Source: an uncultured Alphaproteobacteria bacterium
GTDB lineage: Bacteria; Pseudomonadota; Alphaproteobacteria; UBA7985; CAJQQZ01
DNA: 34,045 bases
Direction of reading: 5' to 3'
NCBI GenBank assembly: GCA_905480575.1
Contig: CAJQQZ010000126.1
Span: forward strand, 1 to 34,045
A program made the translations under genes and the position numbers. How positions within the stretch are numbered: the first letter of the stretch is position 1; each line of letters starts with the position of its first letter. This document shows positions 8,647 through 16,983 of this stretch, one piece after another. Under the pieces are notes generated by a model. It saw only the letters and a program-made list of their open reading frames with translations. It had not been told where the DNA came from and ran no database searches.

Positions 8647-9222
8647 CTACCAACTTGAATTCAATTTTGGGATTTCTGCAACGTCACTAGGGAGTAATTG
8701 CAGGGTGCTTTCGTCGATGAATTTGTAGCGTGGCACTTCAAGGTTTTTTGCAAAACCTTTTCGTGCTCGGCCTGACGTATCGAAGTGTGTTGCATAGTGA
8801 CTTTCATACCAACCGCCAAAGTCACCACGGCTTTCATTTGGCTTCTGCCCACTAACCATAAAGCCCAGGCGGTCACCAATGGCGCTAACAACCAACCACT
8901 CTGCTCTTAGTGTACGATCTTCATCGTGCTCTTTATATGGGAGATTAGAAACATCCACCGAGCGAGCTGCCGCAATTTCCCCCGGCGTGCGGTGCGCGAT
9001 GATGATCGGTTTGCGTTCCCAAACAACAAGCACCCTTTCGCCTGCATCGAGCCCTGACAAATCAATAATACCGTCGTTGGATCTATCGACTTGCTCGCCA
9101 GATGGACCAAGACTAGCGATCAACGGCCAAGCTGCTAAACAACCGCCCACCAGAAACATGATCATCATCACGGTCGTGAGAAAATCTCGTTTCTTCGGTG
9201 AAGGAAGTGTTGTTTCAGACAT
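8647..9222 (-). CDS. Degenerate Rieske (ubiquinol-cytochrome c reductase iron-sulfur subunit-like) protein lacking all cluster ligands
   Basis: A 191-residue protein that follows the bacterial bc1 Rieske subunit along its whole length: a KKRDFL motif then a single membrane helix ending AAWPLIASLGPS (residues 10-41), WERKPIIIAHRTPGEIAAAR (69-87), RAEWLVV (106-112), GDFGGW (133-138), FDTSGRARKG (147-156) and NLEVPRYKF (160-168). The canonical box CTHLGC is GDRLGF here (116-121). The box CPCHGSH is ESHYATH (140-146). Both Cys and both His cluster ligands and both disulfide cysteines are therefore gone. The twin-arginine signal is KR. No cytochrome b or c1 gene is adjacent. The ATG at 9222 has GGAGAAG upstream. 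The frame is intact, so it is probably a retained paralogue rather than a dead gene. Confidence 0.82.
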   Translation of the reverse strand: MSETTLPSPKKRDFLTTVMMIMFLVGGCLAAWPLIASLGPSGEQVDRSNDGIIDLSGLDAGERVLVVWERKPIIIAHRTPGEIAAARSVDVSNLPYKEHDEDRTLRAEWLVVSAIGDRLGFMVSGQKPNESRGDFGGWYESHYATHFDTSGRARKGFAKNLEVPRYKFIDESTLQLLPSDVAEIPKLNSSW

Positions 9223-9378
9223 GATGGCTTCTCCAACTATGGGCACCAAGAGAAGATCAATTCACGCTGTCTTCTCGGAGCCCTACGTCGTCAAGTATCA
9301 AAAATAGTGATTTTAATTCTAATTTCAATCTGTACACTGATCCCTGAGGCAAACTAACCCTGAGAACACGAGGATACT

Positions 9379-10020
9379 ATGGCACAGAAAATCTATTTTC
9401 TTATTTTTGACGAGGTTGAAGTTCTCGACTTCACCGGCCCTTTTGACGTTTTTTCAATGGCCAACGCGGCGGCAAACAGCATGAACCAACCCGACCTGTT
9501 TGAACTGCTCACCATTAGCCCAGATGGCAAAACCGTGACGGCGATGCATGGTCTGTCGATTAATCCAAACTACTCTATCGACACCTGCCCGATAGGATCG
9601 GACGACATCTTGATCGTTCCTGGCGGTACACCCCCTTCTGTTCTGTCATTTTATGACGATCATCCCGAGGTCCTGCCCTGGCTGACAGCTCAACAGGCAG
9701 AGGTGAAGGTTTTGGCTTCTATTTGTGTTGGCGCGTTGATTGCGGCACCTGCCATGGCGTTCCAAGGCAAAACGGCAACGACCCACCACCAATTCCTGGG
9801 TCAGTTGGAGACGATGCTCGCGGGACAAAACGCAACGGTTGTCCCCGGTGTTCGCTATGTCGACAATCCTGGCACCCCCACCATCATGGCATCCGCCGGA
9901 GTGTCGGCCGGATTAGATCTAGCTTTCTATTTGCTTAGAAAGCTGACCGATGCTGATATCACCAACAAAACCATGGACATCATGGAATACAACGGCACCA
10001 GGAACTGGGTTCTGGGTTAA
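9379..10020 (+). CDS. DJ-1/PfpI family protein (isonitrile hydratase-like)
   Basis: A 213-residue class I glutamine amidotransferase-like protein. Features seen are the N-terminal IYFLIFDEVEVLDFTGPFDVF, a DDILIVPGG strand near 75-83, the nucleophile elbow with Cys116 in ASICVGALIAAPA, then GKTATTHHQ and MASAGVSAGLDLAFYLL. This pattern is that of the DJ-1/PfpI subgroup that includes isonitrile hydratase and the sensor half of GlxA-type AraC regulators. No helix-turn-helix follows, so it is the stand-alone form. The actual substrate is not predictable. CGAGGATACT precedes the ATG. It converges on the MFS gene, with two bases between the stops. Confidence 0.82.
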   Translation: MAQKIYFLIFDEVEVLDFTGPFDVFSMANAAANSMNQPDLFELLTISPDGKTVTAMHGLSINPNYSIDTCPIGSDDILIVPGGTPPSVLSFYDDHPEVLPWLTAQQAEVKVLASICVGALIAAPAMAFQGKTATTHHQFLGQLETMLAGQNATVVPGVRYVDNPGTPTIMASAGVSAGLDLAFYLLRKLTDADITNKTMDIMEYNGTRNWVLG

Positions 10021-10022
10021 CC

Positions 10023-11231
10023 TCAGCCGCCAAGCTTCTTTTGCCCGGTGCGGGGATGCAGTCGTCCAGCAATGAACGCGGCGGCCATCAATCCTATGGC
10101 TGCCACCCCGAACACTGCTGGCAATGGACCAGCGAAGAGAACCAGTCTTGCAGCGCCCGGCGTCAGGATACCGGACACGTCGCGGTAGGTTGCGTAGATC
10201 GCGCTCATCTCTGTACGTTCCGACGGCTTGACCGCCATCAGGAATGGCAGACCACCACACACATCCAACAAAATGAGAAAGAATGAGGCCAAGATCAATA
10301 GCGCAACTGTCAACAAAGGAACTGCACTGGCAAGCATGGCAGCGGTAAAGAGCGCCGCCCCCAAAGTAAAACCAAAGCGAACAGCAAACCGGATAGAACG
10401 CTTCTGAACCCACCGCAAAATAAAGGGCGCGGTAAACAGCAAGCCGTTGGTGAACGAGAGTGTGATACCGCCGATCTGCTCACTCAAACCTGCTTCTACG
10501 GCATAGATCGGCAAGTACACGATGTAGAACCACCAGCCACAGGAACGCAGCACCGCGAATAACCATCCAGCCAGCAAACGCGGTTGCTCCAGAAATCTCG
10601 GCAGGAATGCTAGCGGGTTTGTCGGCTTCGATCTGGCTTTGCGGATGACTTTTCCGTCACCAAGCCGCATGATCCAAAAAACGGTCAGCAATACAACCGA
10701 TGCCCCAATCGATAGCAGGAAAGGCGCTGGGCTCCAGATATCAAAGAGCCAGATTCCAAAGTAAGGTCCAATGGTCCAGGCGGCACCGGAATAGAACAGA
10801 CGTTGGGTTTCACAAGCCGAAAGATTGTGGCGCTCTACGTAATCTAGAACGTAGGCATTAAGTGCAATGGACAGGATAGCGACACCAACCATGTTCGACG
10901 CTAACCCCAACGGGACCAAAGCTGAACTGCCGGTCATCACCATGGCAACACCGATGATATTCAACAAACCGGCAAAGGTGAAAAGGTAGCGTCTAGGAAC
11001 AGCCCGCGCCACCCAGGGTGTCAGCAAGGTCGAGGCAAGGGAGAAAACACCGATCAAGAAGTAGACTTCACTGACAGTTTCCGCATCTCCCAACGCCTTG
11101 TACATGGCAATCGGGAAAACCGAAACCAACATACCGCGCGCCATGGCCTCGATCCCGGTTAGGACTGCAAAACCACGAACTGTCGGAACTGGGTTCGGGC
11201 GCACTTGACGGGGGATACGACGCAGAAACAT
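10023..11231 (-). CDS. MFS transporter
   Basis: A 402-residue major facilitator with about twelve hydrophobic segments in two halves split by a basic loop (RLGDGKVIRKARSKPTNP, near residue 200). The N-terminal cytoplasmic tail is arginine-rich. The substrate cannot be told from sequence. It is separated by 228 bases from the TauE/SafE gene upstream on the same strand, with a perfect hairpin in the gap, so it is probably a separate unit. The start ATG at 11231 has a weak ribosome-binding site. Confidence 0.8.
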   Translation of the reverse strand: MFLRRIPRQVRPNPVPTVRGFAVLTGIEAMARGMLVSVFPIAMYKALGDAETVSEVYFLIGVFSLASTLLTPWVARAVPRRYLFTFAGLLNIIGVAMVMTGSSALVPLGLASNMVGVAILSIALNAYVLDYVERHNLSACETQRLFYSGAAWTIGPYFGIWLFDIWSPAPFLLSIGASVVLLTVFWIMRLGDGKVIRKARSKPTNPLAFLPRFLEQPRLLAGWLFAVLRSCGWWFYIVYLPIYAVEAGLSEQIGGITLSFTNGLLFTAPFILRWVQKRSIRFAVRFGFTLGAALFTAAMLASAVPLLTVALLILASFFLILLDVCGGLPFLMAVKPSERTEMSAIYATYRDVSGILTPGAARLVLFAGPLPAVFGVAAIGLMAAAFIAGRLHPRTGQKKLGG

Positions 11232-11374
11232 GACTTAAACTTCGTTTTATGACGCTCAAGCGCCGCTCGACTTTGCTCCCTCATGATCATTGGTCCTGTC
11301 CACCAAGATGAAAGCTGTCTGTGCGCCTATACCTACTTTCCCCAAACGCCTAAATTCACCCGCTGTCTAAAACG

Positions 11375-11396
11375 TTTCCGACGTGTATGTCGGAAA
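11375..11396 (-). terminator. Perfect 8-bp inverted repeat downstream of the TauE/SafE gene
   Basis: TTTCCGAC (11375-11382) and GTCGGAAA (11389-11396) flank a six-base loop. Read on the minus strand the stem is followed by CGTTTTAG, and it lies 64 bases past the stop of the TauE/SafE gene, which fits a terminator. It also sits about 145 bases upstream of the MFS start, so a regulatory site for that gene is an alternative. Nothing else is visible in 11232-11459. Confidence 0.45.
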
Positions 11397-11459
11397 GCCA
11401 CTCATCGGTAGAAATAAATTTCAAACCTCGGAGTTGCGGCGGAAAAAGCGCCCCCTCAT

Positions 11460-12221
11460 TCACACCACCCAGGTACGATAGAAATAAACAAGGCTGAGAA
11501 GGACGCCGAAAGATACAACCATGATTTTCAGAAGACGCTCGTTAACCCGTTTCGTATAGCGTCCTCCGAAGTAGCCGCCAAGAGTACTACCGGTCATCAT
11601 GACGGCGGCTTCCGACCAAGCAACGATCCCCCCAGCGCCGAAAACTAGGATCGAAATAATGGTGAAACTCGTCGCTAAAAGGTTCTTAAGGGAGTTGGCC
11701 ACATGGAAATTCGTGAATCCCATGATCTGTACAATAGCCAGCAAAATGATCCCTAACCCAGCGCCGAAATATCCGCCATAGATCGATGAGAGGAACAGCA
11801 CCACATAAAGAGGTTTCGTGAGTGAGCGCCGATTGAGCATTGCAATCAACCCACCTCTGATCTTTCCCCCAAAAGCAAAAAGACTAGTCGCCGCCAACAG
11901 CAAGAAAGGCACGAGAGCAACAAAGGTTTTGGGTTCAGAGATCAACAGGAGGCAAGATCCACAGATAGCGCCCGCACCTGACACTAGCAACAACGGCCAG
12001 ATCTCGCGCCCGACACCTTTCAATTCCTGACGGTAAGCGGGCAATGCCGCCGCATTGGATGGTAGCATCGCCAAGAAATTCGTCGCGTTAGCTACCACTG
12101 GCGGCAAGCCCGCCAACATAAGCGCAGGGAATGTGAACAAAGTGGCTCCCCCAGCAACAGCGTTCCAAGCACCACCAACGATCCCGGCAAGGATCAATAT
12201 TGCGATCGTTTCTAACGTCAT
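11460..12221 (-). CDS. TauE/SafE family anion permease (sulfite exporter family)
   Basis: A 253-residue membrane protein of the TauE/SafE (DUF81) family: an N-terminal ILAGIVGGAWNAVAGGATLFTFPALMLAGLPPVVANATN, a central cluster of hydrophobic helices, and the second-half repeat IYGGYFGAGLGIILLAIVQIMG ... NSLKNLLATSF. Members export or import sulfite, sulfoacetate and other organosulfur or organic anions. GGAGACC precedes the ATG at 12221. It is divergent from the LysR gene across 81 bases holding an inverted repeat, so it is the likely LysR target. Another family member lies on the far side of the regulator. Confidence 0.87.
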   Translation of the reverse strand: MTLETIAILILAGIVGGAWNAVAGGATLFTFPALMLAGLPPVVANATNFLAMLPSNAAALPAYRQELKGVGREIWPLLLVSGAGAICGSCLLLISEPKTFVALVPFLLLAATSLFAFGGKIRGGLIAMLNRRSLTKPLYVVLFLSSIYGGYFGAGLGIILLAIVQIMGFTNFHVANSLKNLLATSFTIISILVFGAGGIVAWSEAAVMMTGSTLGGYFGGRYTKRVNERLLKIMVVSFGVLLSLVYFYRTWVV

Positions 12222-12269
12222 CTTTTGGTCTCCTAATCATCTATGAGACCTTGGTTAGACTGATCATTG

Positions 12270-12287
12270 AATTCGATAAAACGAATT
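12270..12287. promoter_or_regulatory. Candidate LysR operator between divergent genes
   Basis: AATTCG (12270-12275) and CGAATT (12282-12287) form a perfect inverted repeat separated by six A/T bases. It lies in the 81-base space between the TauE/SafE start (12221) and the LysR gene. Its 18-base size and AT-rich centre resemble LysR-type binding sites. It would lie inside the coding region if the LysR gene started at the TTG at 12267; I consider 12303 more likely partly for that reason. Confidence 0.45.
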
Positions 12288-12302
12288 GTTATGATACTAG
12301 AC

Positions 12303-13181
12303 ATGAACAAAATCGAACGTTTGATTCCGAACAGCGATCTTCTTTCGACATTCCTGATCGTGGTGGAATGTGAAAACATCACGCATGCCTCCGATGTTTT
12401 GGGGCGCACCCAATCCGCGATTTCAGTACAGATTTCAAAACTCGAGGATTTGCTCGCTGTTCGTCTTTTCGATCGACAATCAAGAGGCATGAAGCTGACC
12501 GATGACGGCCTCAAGCTTTTGCCGGTCGCGGAAGCCGTGGTGGCTGAACTCAAGAAAATCCCTCAACTTTTCGAAGAACCATTGCAAGGCAGCATCAGGG
12601 TTGGGATCCCAGACGACTATACGGAAACCATTCTAGAAACCATCCTGATGGATTTCTCTAAACGCCACGCAGATGTTCAAATATTCGCGCGTTCCGGCTG
12701 TACCTCAAAGTTTCCAGAGGCGATTAAAAAGAATGAGTTGGACATTGCTGTCCATTCAAGCCTTTTTAGCAAAGATGGTGATTTCTTTTCATCAGAACCA
12801 AACATATGGGTCGCGTCTAAGAATTTTACATTTGATAGACAAGACCCTGTCCCTCTAGCGATCCTGGATCGGAGTTGTGAATGGCGATCCCTGCCAACAA
12901 AAGCACTCAATGAGGTCGGTCGAAAATGGTTCCAGGCTTACTCCAGTGAGAACTTCGCTAGTCTCAAAGCAGCTGTTCGTTCCGGTCTGGCCGTTGGCGT
13001 CATCCCTAAATCTGCAAAATGCGCTTCGCTGAAAGAACTGTCAGGCAAAGATGGCTTCCCAAAGCTGCCGCCTTCAAATCGAAGATTTTTGATTAATGAT
13101 AAGGCCCGCCCAGAACTCGTTGAGGCCATGGTTGATGCGCTGAAGTCTGCAGCGAACCCCTCCGCCCACTGGGCTGGTTAA
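12303..13181 (+). CDS. LysR-family transcriptional regulator
   Basis: A roughly 292-residue LysR regulator. The N-terminal winged helix is clear: LLSTFLIVVECENITHASDVLGRTQSAISVQISKLEDLLAVRLFDRQSRGMKLTDDG, with the recognition helix over TQSAISVQISKLE. An effector domain fills residues 90-285 (GSIRVGIPDDYTETIL opens it). Possible starts are TTG 12267, ATG 12291 and ATG 12303; none has a good SD, and 12303 gives the usual N-terminal length. Its last four bases overlap the end of the convergent TauE/SafE gene. It probably controls the divergent TauE/SafE gene and itself; the co-inducer is unknown. Confidence 0.85.
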   Translation: MNKIERLIPNSDLLSTFLIVVECENITHASDVLGRTQSAISVQISKLEDLLAVRLFDRQSRGMKLTDDGLKLLPVAEAVVAELKKIPQLFEEPLQGSIRVGIPDDYTETILETILMDFSKRHADVQIFARSGCTSKFPEAIKKNELDIAVHSSLFSKDGDFFSSEPNIWVASKNFTFDRQDPVPLAILDRSCEWRSLPTKALNEVGRKWFQAYSSENFASLKAAVRSGLAVGVIPKSAKCASLKELSGKDGFPKLPPSNRRFLINDKARPELVEAMVDALKSAANPSAHWAG

Positions 13182-13945
13182 ACTACAGCCTGGAACAATG
13201 TCACGATTGCCGTCAGCGCCAAGAATACCAAGATCACACCGCGCAGGTTCCAGTGGGAAAGTCGTGCGAAGAGTGTGACGCCGGTCCAGGCACCCAGCAG
13301 AATTGCTGGCGTCGCGATTGCGGCGTAGATCATGGCTTGCACAGTCACTAAGTCAAACAGAAAGAAACTGGCAGCCGTAAAAAAGATCAGTCCTCCAGAA
13401 ACAGCGGTGATGTTGGCTCGCGTCTGGGCAGCCCCTTCCCCTCTTGCCAACAAAGCTGTCGCAAACAGCGGTCCTGCCATCCCAGTCATACCCTGTGAAA
13501 TGCCGGAGAACACACCCGCGGCTAGGACACCACCGCGTGTTAGCAGGATCGCGAGCTGGTTTTGAAAAGCAATCACCACCACGAAGAACAGCACCAAAAG
13601 GGAAATGACTATTTTCATGATACCGGGATCGAAGACCTTAAGGAACAAAGTCCCAACAGGTACAAACAGAAGGAACATCAACAACATCGGTAAGACTGTC
13701 TTACGTACCGCCTTTTTAATTGCAACGGGTAACAGGCCCAAGGTAACCGGCACTTCAATCATGACTTCAATCACTACCGCCTGGACGGGGCCATAGATCA
13801 CAGCAAGAGCGGGCACGATCAAAAGCGCGGAGCCAAATCCCGTAAAGCCTCTGATAATACCAGCGATGTAAACAATCACGAGCAGCAACACCAAATTGGC
13901 ATTCAGTTCGATTGTGGCACCAAACAGATTGAGGGTATCGGGCAT
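13178..13945 (-). CDS. TauE/SafE family anion permease (second copy)
   Basis: A 255-residue TauE/SafE-type permease, clearly different in sequence from the one at 11460. The first half has VYIAGIIRGFTGFGSALLIVPALAVIYGPVQAVVI and the second has GVLAAGVFSGISQGMTGMAGPLFATALLARG, the duplicated signature of the family. Eight or so hydrophobic segments are present. It is 68 bases downstream of the DmdA-like gene on the same strand, so the two are probably cotranscribed. Export of a sulfur-containing or small organic anion produced by that enzyme is a reasonable inference, not shown. Confidence 0.85.
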   Translation of the reverse strand: MPDTLNLFGATIELNANLVLLLVIVYIAGIIRGFTGFGSALLIVPALAVIYGPVQAVVIEVMIEVPVTLGLLPVAIKKAVRKTVLPMLLMFLLFVPVGTLFLKVFDPGIMKIVISLLVLFFVVVIAFQNQLAILLTRGGVLAAGVFSGISQGMTGMAGPLFATALLARGEGAAQTRANITAVSGGLIFFTAASFFLFDLVTVQAMIYAAIATPAILLGAWTGVTLFARLSHWNLRGVILVFLALTAIVTLFQAVV

Positions 13946-14013
13946 CGTTCACTTTCACAAATGGTTCGATGTCCAATAGAGTGTTTGCTTGAACCTGACT
14001 AGCTGGTTGCGAA

Positions 14014-15156
14014 CTAAGCGCTTGTTATTTTCTTTTTGGGATCAAAGAAAGGACGCTCCACCACAGTGGCTTTCACAGAGCCTTGTGGCATCTCCACGTC
14101 CAGTACAGTGCCAATTTCTGTGCACTCGGTTGCGACCATGGCCAGGGCAATGTTCTGCTCAAGGCGTGGTGAAAATACAGCGGAAGTAACCTTGCCGACC
14201 TTGTCCCCAGCTTTGCTGATCGCCCAGAAGGTTGTGTTGGGGCCTTTGAGCGGGTCGCTTTCGATATGCAGGCCAACCTGTTTACGACTGACACCTTTGT
14301 CGCGGATGGCTTGCAACGCCGCTTTGCCGATGAAGTTGGCTTCCATATCGACATTAATCAGGCGGTCCAAGCCAAGCTCATAAGGGTTAGTATTGATATC
14401 TGCGTCCGCGTGATAGGAGAGCATACCACCCTCGATGCGTCTGATGGATGACGTGTGACCTGGCTTCAGGTTGAACGGTTTACCTGCTGCCATGATGGCT
14501 TCCCATAGTTCGTCGCCACGTGACCCATCGCGCAAGTAGAGCTCATAGCCAAGCTCACTGGACCAGCCGGTGCGCGATACAATCAAGGGAATGCCATTCA
14601 ACTCGACTTCGCGGAGCCAGTAGTAGCGTAAGTCTGAGATGGACTCCCCAAACAAAACCTTCATCACTTCGCCAGATTTAGGCCCTTGCAGCTGCAACGG
14701 AGAAACATCAGGTTCACGGATCGTGACATCCATGCCAGAATGAACCGCAACACCTTGAGCCCACAGCAGAATGTCGCTGTCAGCCAGAGAGATCCAGAAA
14801 TGGTTTTCAGCAAGGCGGAGCAAAATAGGATCGTTCAGCAGACCCCCATCAGCGTTCGTGATCAAGATGTACTTGCATTGCCCAACAACAAGCTTCGACA
14901 GGTCCCGCGGTGTCAATAACTGTGTGAATTTGGCGGCGTCTGGACCAGTGATTTCAACTTGGCGCTCAACGGCCACATCGCAAAGGATAGCGTCGTTGAC
15001 CAGGTTCCAGAAGTTCTGCTCCGGGTCACCAAAATCACGCGGGATATACATGTGATTATAAACGGAGAAGCCTTTGGCCCCCCATCGAACAGTGGCGTCA
15101 AAATACGGTGACTTGCGGATCTGTGTCCCGAAGCCAAAATCATCTGCTTGCGTCAT
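14014..15156 (-). CDS. DmdA-like aminomethyltransferase (GcvT) family demethylase
   Basis: A 380-residue tetrahydrofolate-dependent methyl or aminomethyl transferase. It follows the DmdA branch of the GcvT fold: VYNHMYIPRDF (32-42), CDVAVERQVEITGPDA (59-74), the folate-site GGLLNDP (104-110), FWISLADSDILLWA (120-133), EPDVSPLQLQGPKS (148-161), SRTGWSSELGYELYL and IRRIEGGMLSYHAD. DmdA demethylates dimethylsulfoniopropionate to methylmercaptopropionate, but this branch also contains many uncharacterised paralogues, so the substrate is open. I chose the ATG at 15156, which has AGGGGA upstream; the frame extends another 11 codons but without a good RBS. It is divergent from a DUF1801 gene and precedes a TauE/SafE permease. 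Confidence 0.8.
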   Translation of the reverse strand: MTQADDFGFGTQIRKSPYFDATVRWGAKGFSVYNHMYIPRDFGDPEQNFWNLVNDAILCDVAVERQVEITGPDAAKFTQLLTPRDLSKLVVGQCKYILITNADGGLLNDPILLRLAENHFWISLADSDILLWAQGVAVHSGMDVTIREPDVSPLQLQGPKSGEVMKVLFGESISDLRYYWLREVELNGIPLIVSRTGWSSELGYELYLRDGSRGDELWEAIMAAGKPFNLKPGHTSSIRRIEGGMLSYHADADINTNPYELGLDRLINVDMEANFIGKAALQAIRDKGVSRKQVGLHIESDPLKGPNTTFWAISKAGDKVGKVTSAVFSPRLEQNIALAMVATECTEIGTVLDVEMPQGSVKATVVERPFFDPKKKITSA

Positions 15157-15288
15157 ATTCTCTATCCCCTTTGGCCCACCGCTTACCAAGCTCTGAATAA
15201 ATTAAGTTGCGCCGTTACGACTGCGAATGGAATTTGGGAGACATTCACGACATTTTGCAATTCTGCGGATATTTGCTAATCTCGAAAC

Positions 15289-15714
15289 ATGGCTAATAAA
15301 ACGCAACGCACCGACGCCTCTGTTGAGGCCTTTATTGGGGCGGTCGAACACAAAGGCCGGCGCGAGGATTGTGCGATCCTTCTGGACCTGATGAAACGCG
15401 CCACCGGTTTCAAACCGGCGATGTGGGGAGATAGCATCATTGGCTTTGGCGAATACCACTATCATTACGACAGTGGACGGCAAGGAGATTTCTTAATGAC
15501 AGGTTTCTCGCCGCGTAAGGCCGCGATGACTGTCTATATAATGCCGGGTTTTAAGCTTTATGAGGAACAGTTGGCACGTTTGGGCAAGCACAAGCATTCC
15601 GTTTCTTGCCTCTACCTCAGTCGTCTGAACAAAATCGACCTCACGGCTCTTGAGGAAATGGTCGTTGATTCCGTCAAGCGGATGAAAGAGATCTATCCGC
15701 AATGGAAAGCTTAA
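15289..15714 (+). CDS. DUF1801 domain protein
   Basis: A 141-residue cytosolic protein with the DUF1801 (YdhG-like) pattern: an N-terminal VEAFIGAVEHKGRREDCAIL helix pair, TGFKPAMWGDSIIGFGEYHYHY near residues 39-60, FSPRKAAMTVYIMPGF near 72-87 and a C-terminal helix ending MKEIYPQWKA. Its biochemical function is not established. It is divergent from the DmdA-like gene over 132 bases and converges on the MFS gene. Confidence 0.82.
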   Translation: MANKTQRTDASVEAFIGAVEHKGRREDCAILLDLMKRATGFKPAMWGDSIIGFGEYHYHYDSGRQGDFLMTGFSPRKAAMTVYIMPGFKLYEEQLARLGKHKHSVSCLYLSRLNKIDLTALEEMVVDSVKRMKEIYPQWKA

Positions 15715-15726
15715 GCCGTGGAAAAC

Positions 15727-16965
15727 TTAAGCCGCGGCTACCGCTTCCTGTTTTGCACCCCACCATTTTCCGAAGAGCAAGAACCCAGCGATTGCCAAGT
15801 TCAACAAATTCCAGGCAATGCCATGAAGGAAGGCAGCCGTGTAGGAGCCTGTCCAATCGTAGATCTCCCCTGACAACCAACCGCCCAAGGCCATGCCCAG
15901 TACTGTTGCCATTAAGACCGTAGACACTCGCCATCCGGCTTCTCTTGATGGGAAATAATCGCGCACGATCAATGCATAAGATGGGACAATGCCGCCTTGA
16001 GACAAACCAAAGAGTGCGGAAACTAAGTAGAGAGATGCAAGACCATTGAATGGAATGTAGAGCAACAGCGCCAAGCATTGCAAAGCGGATCCCAGGATCA
16101 AGGTTCCAATGCCGCCAATGTAGTCCGCAATGAAACCTGACAACATCCGACTGATCACACCGGTAACCAGCATGATCGATAACATTTGCCCACCTGGAAA
16201 CTCGCCATACCCAAGGTCAATACAATAGGCAATAATGTGAACCTGAGGCATCGCCATCGCAGTGCAGCATGCCAAACCAGCAATCGCCAAGAGCATGAAC
16301 AAAACACGGTTTGAAATGGGCAGCTTTCCGGCAAAGCGACTGGCACTGACCGCGTTGGGAGCCGTCCCCATATCGGCGCGGCGCCTTACCAACCAAGCCA
16401 GAGGTATCATGGTCACGACACAGACCAATCCAACGATTAAATGCGCCTGCCGCCAATCATAAGTGTCGATCAGAACCTGGATGAACGGCGTCCAAACCGC
16501 ACCAGCGAGATAATTCCCCGACGCACAAATGGCGATCGCAATTCCGCGACGTTTCACAAACCAATGAGAAATGTCGGCAACAAGCGGTCCAAAGGTAGTT
16601 GAGGTTCCGATCATCCCAACGAAGACAACCTGCAACACTACATAGCCCCAAAAGGAACTGGAGTATGAGATGAGCGTGTAGCCGACCAGCATGCTGACCG
16701 CTGAAATCATCAACGGGATCATAATGCCAAAGCGATCCGCCATCCGCCCCATGATAAGAGCGCCGACCGCGAAGCCGATCATATTCGCCAAATAGGGTAC
16801 TGATGCCCAACCACGGTCGGTATTAAATTCTGCTTCGATAGACGGCAGGAAAACAATCGACGACCAGATCCCAACGCCGCCGACAGTCGCGAGCGCTATA
16901 GAAATTAGCAATCGGTACCAGGAGTAGCCGCTATCGACTTCGCTCGACGTTTCGGTGGTTTGCAT
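15727..16965 (-). CDS. MFS transporter (monocarboxylate/oxalate-antiporter-like)
   Basis: A 412-residue major facilitator with twelve predicted segments. The first helix (GVGIWSSIVFLPSIEAEF), the MGRMADRFGIMIPLMIS loop and WFVKRRGIAIAICASGNYLAGAVW are of the kind found in MFS carriers related to OFA/monocarboxylate permeases. It starts 18 bases after the ArsR-type regulator on the same strand, so the two form an operon and the regulator probably controls the carrier. Substrate unknown; a small organic acid is the default guess. Confidence 0.82.
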   Translation of the reverse strand: MQTTETSSEVDSGYSWYRLLISIALATVGGVGIWSSIVFLPSIEAEFNTDRGWASVPYLANMIGFAVGALIMGRMADRFGIMIPLMISAVSMLVGYTLISYSSSFWGYVVLQVVFVGMIGTSTTFGPLVADISHWFVKRRGIAIAICASGNYLAGAVWTPFIQVLIDTYDWRQAHLIVGLVCVVTMIPLAWLVRRRADMGTAPNAVSASRFAGKLPISNRVLFMLLAIAGLACCTAMAMPQVHIIAYCIDLGYGEFPGGQMLSIMLVTGVISRMLSGFIADYIGGIGTLILGSALQCLALLLYIPFNGLASLYLVSALFGLSQGGIVPSYALIVRDYFPSREAGWRVSTVLMATVLGMALGGWLSGEIYDWTGSYTAAFLHGIAWNLLNLAIAGFLLFGKWWGAKQEAVAAA

Positions 16966-16983
16966 GGAAGTGCTCTTAATATC

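Noticed and set aside
12233-12553. Minus-strand 106-codon frame over the LysR start
   Set aside because: Shadow of the LysR gene with serine- and arginine-rich composition and no domain features.
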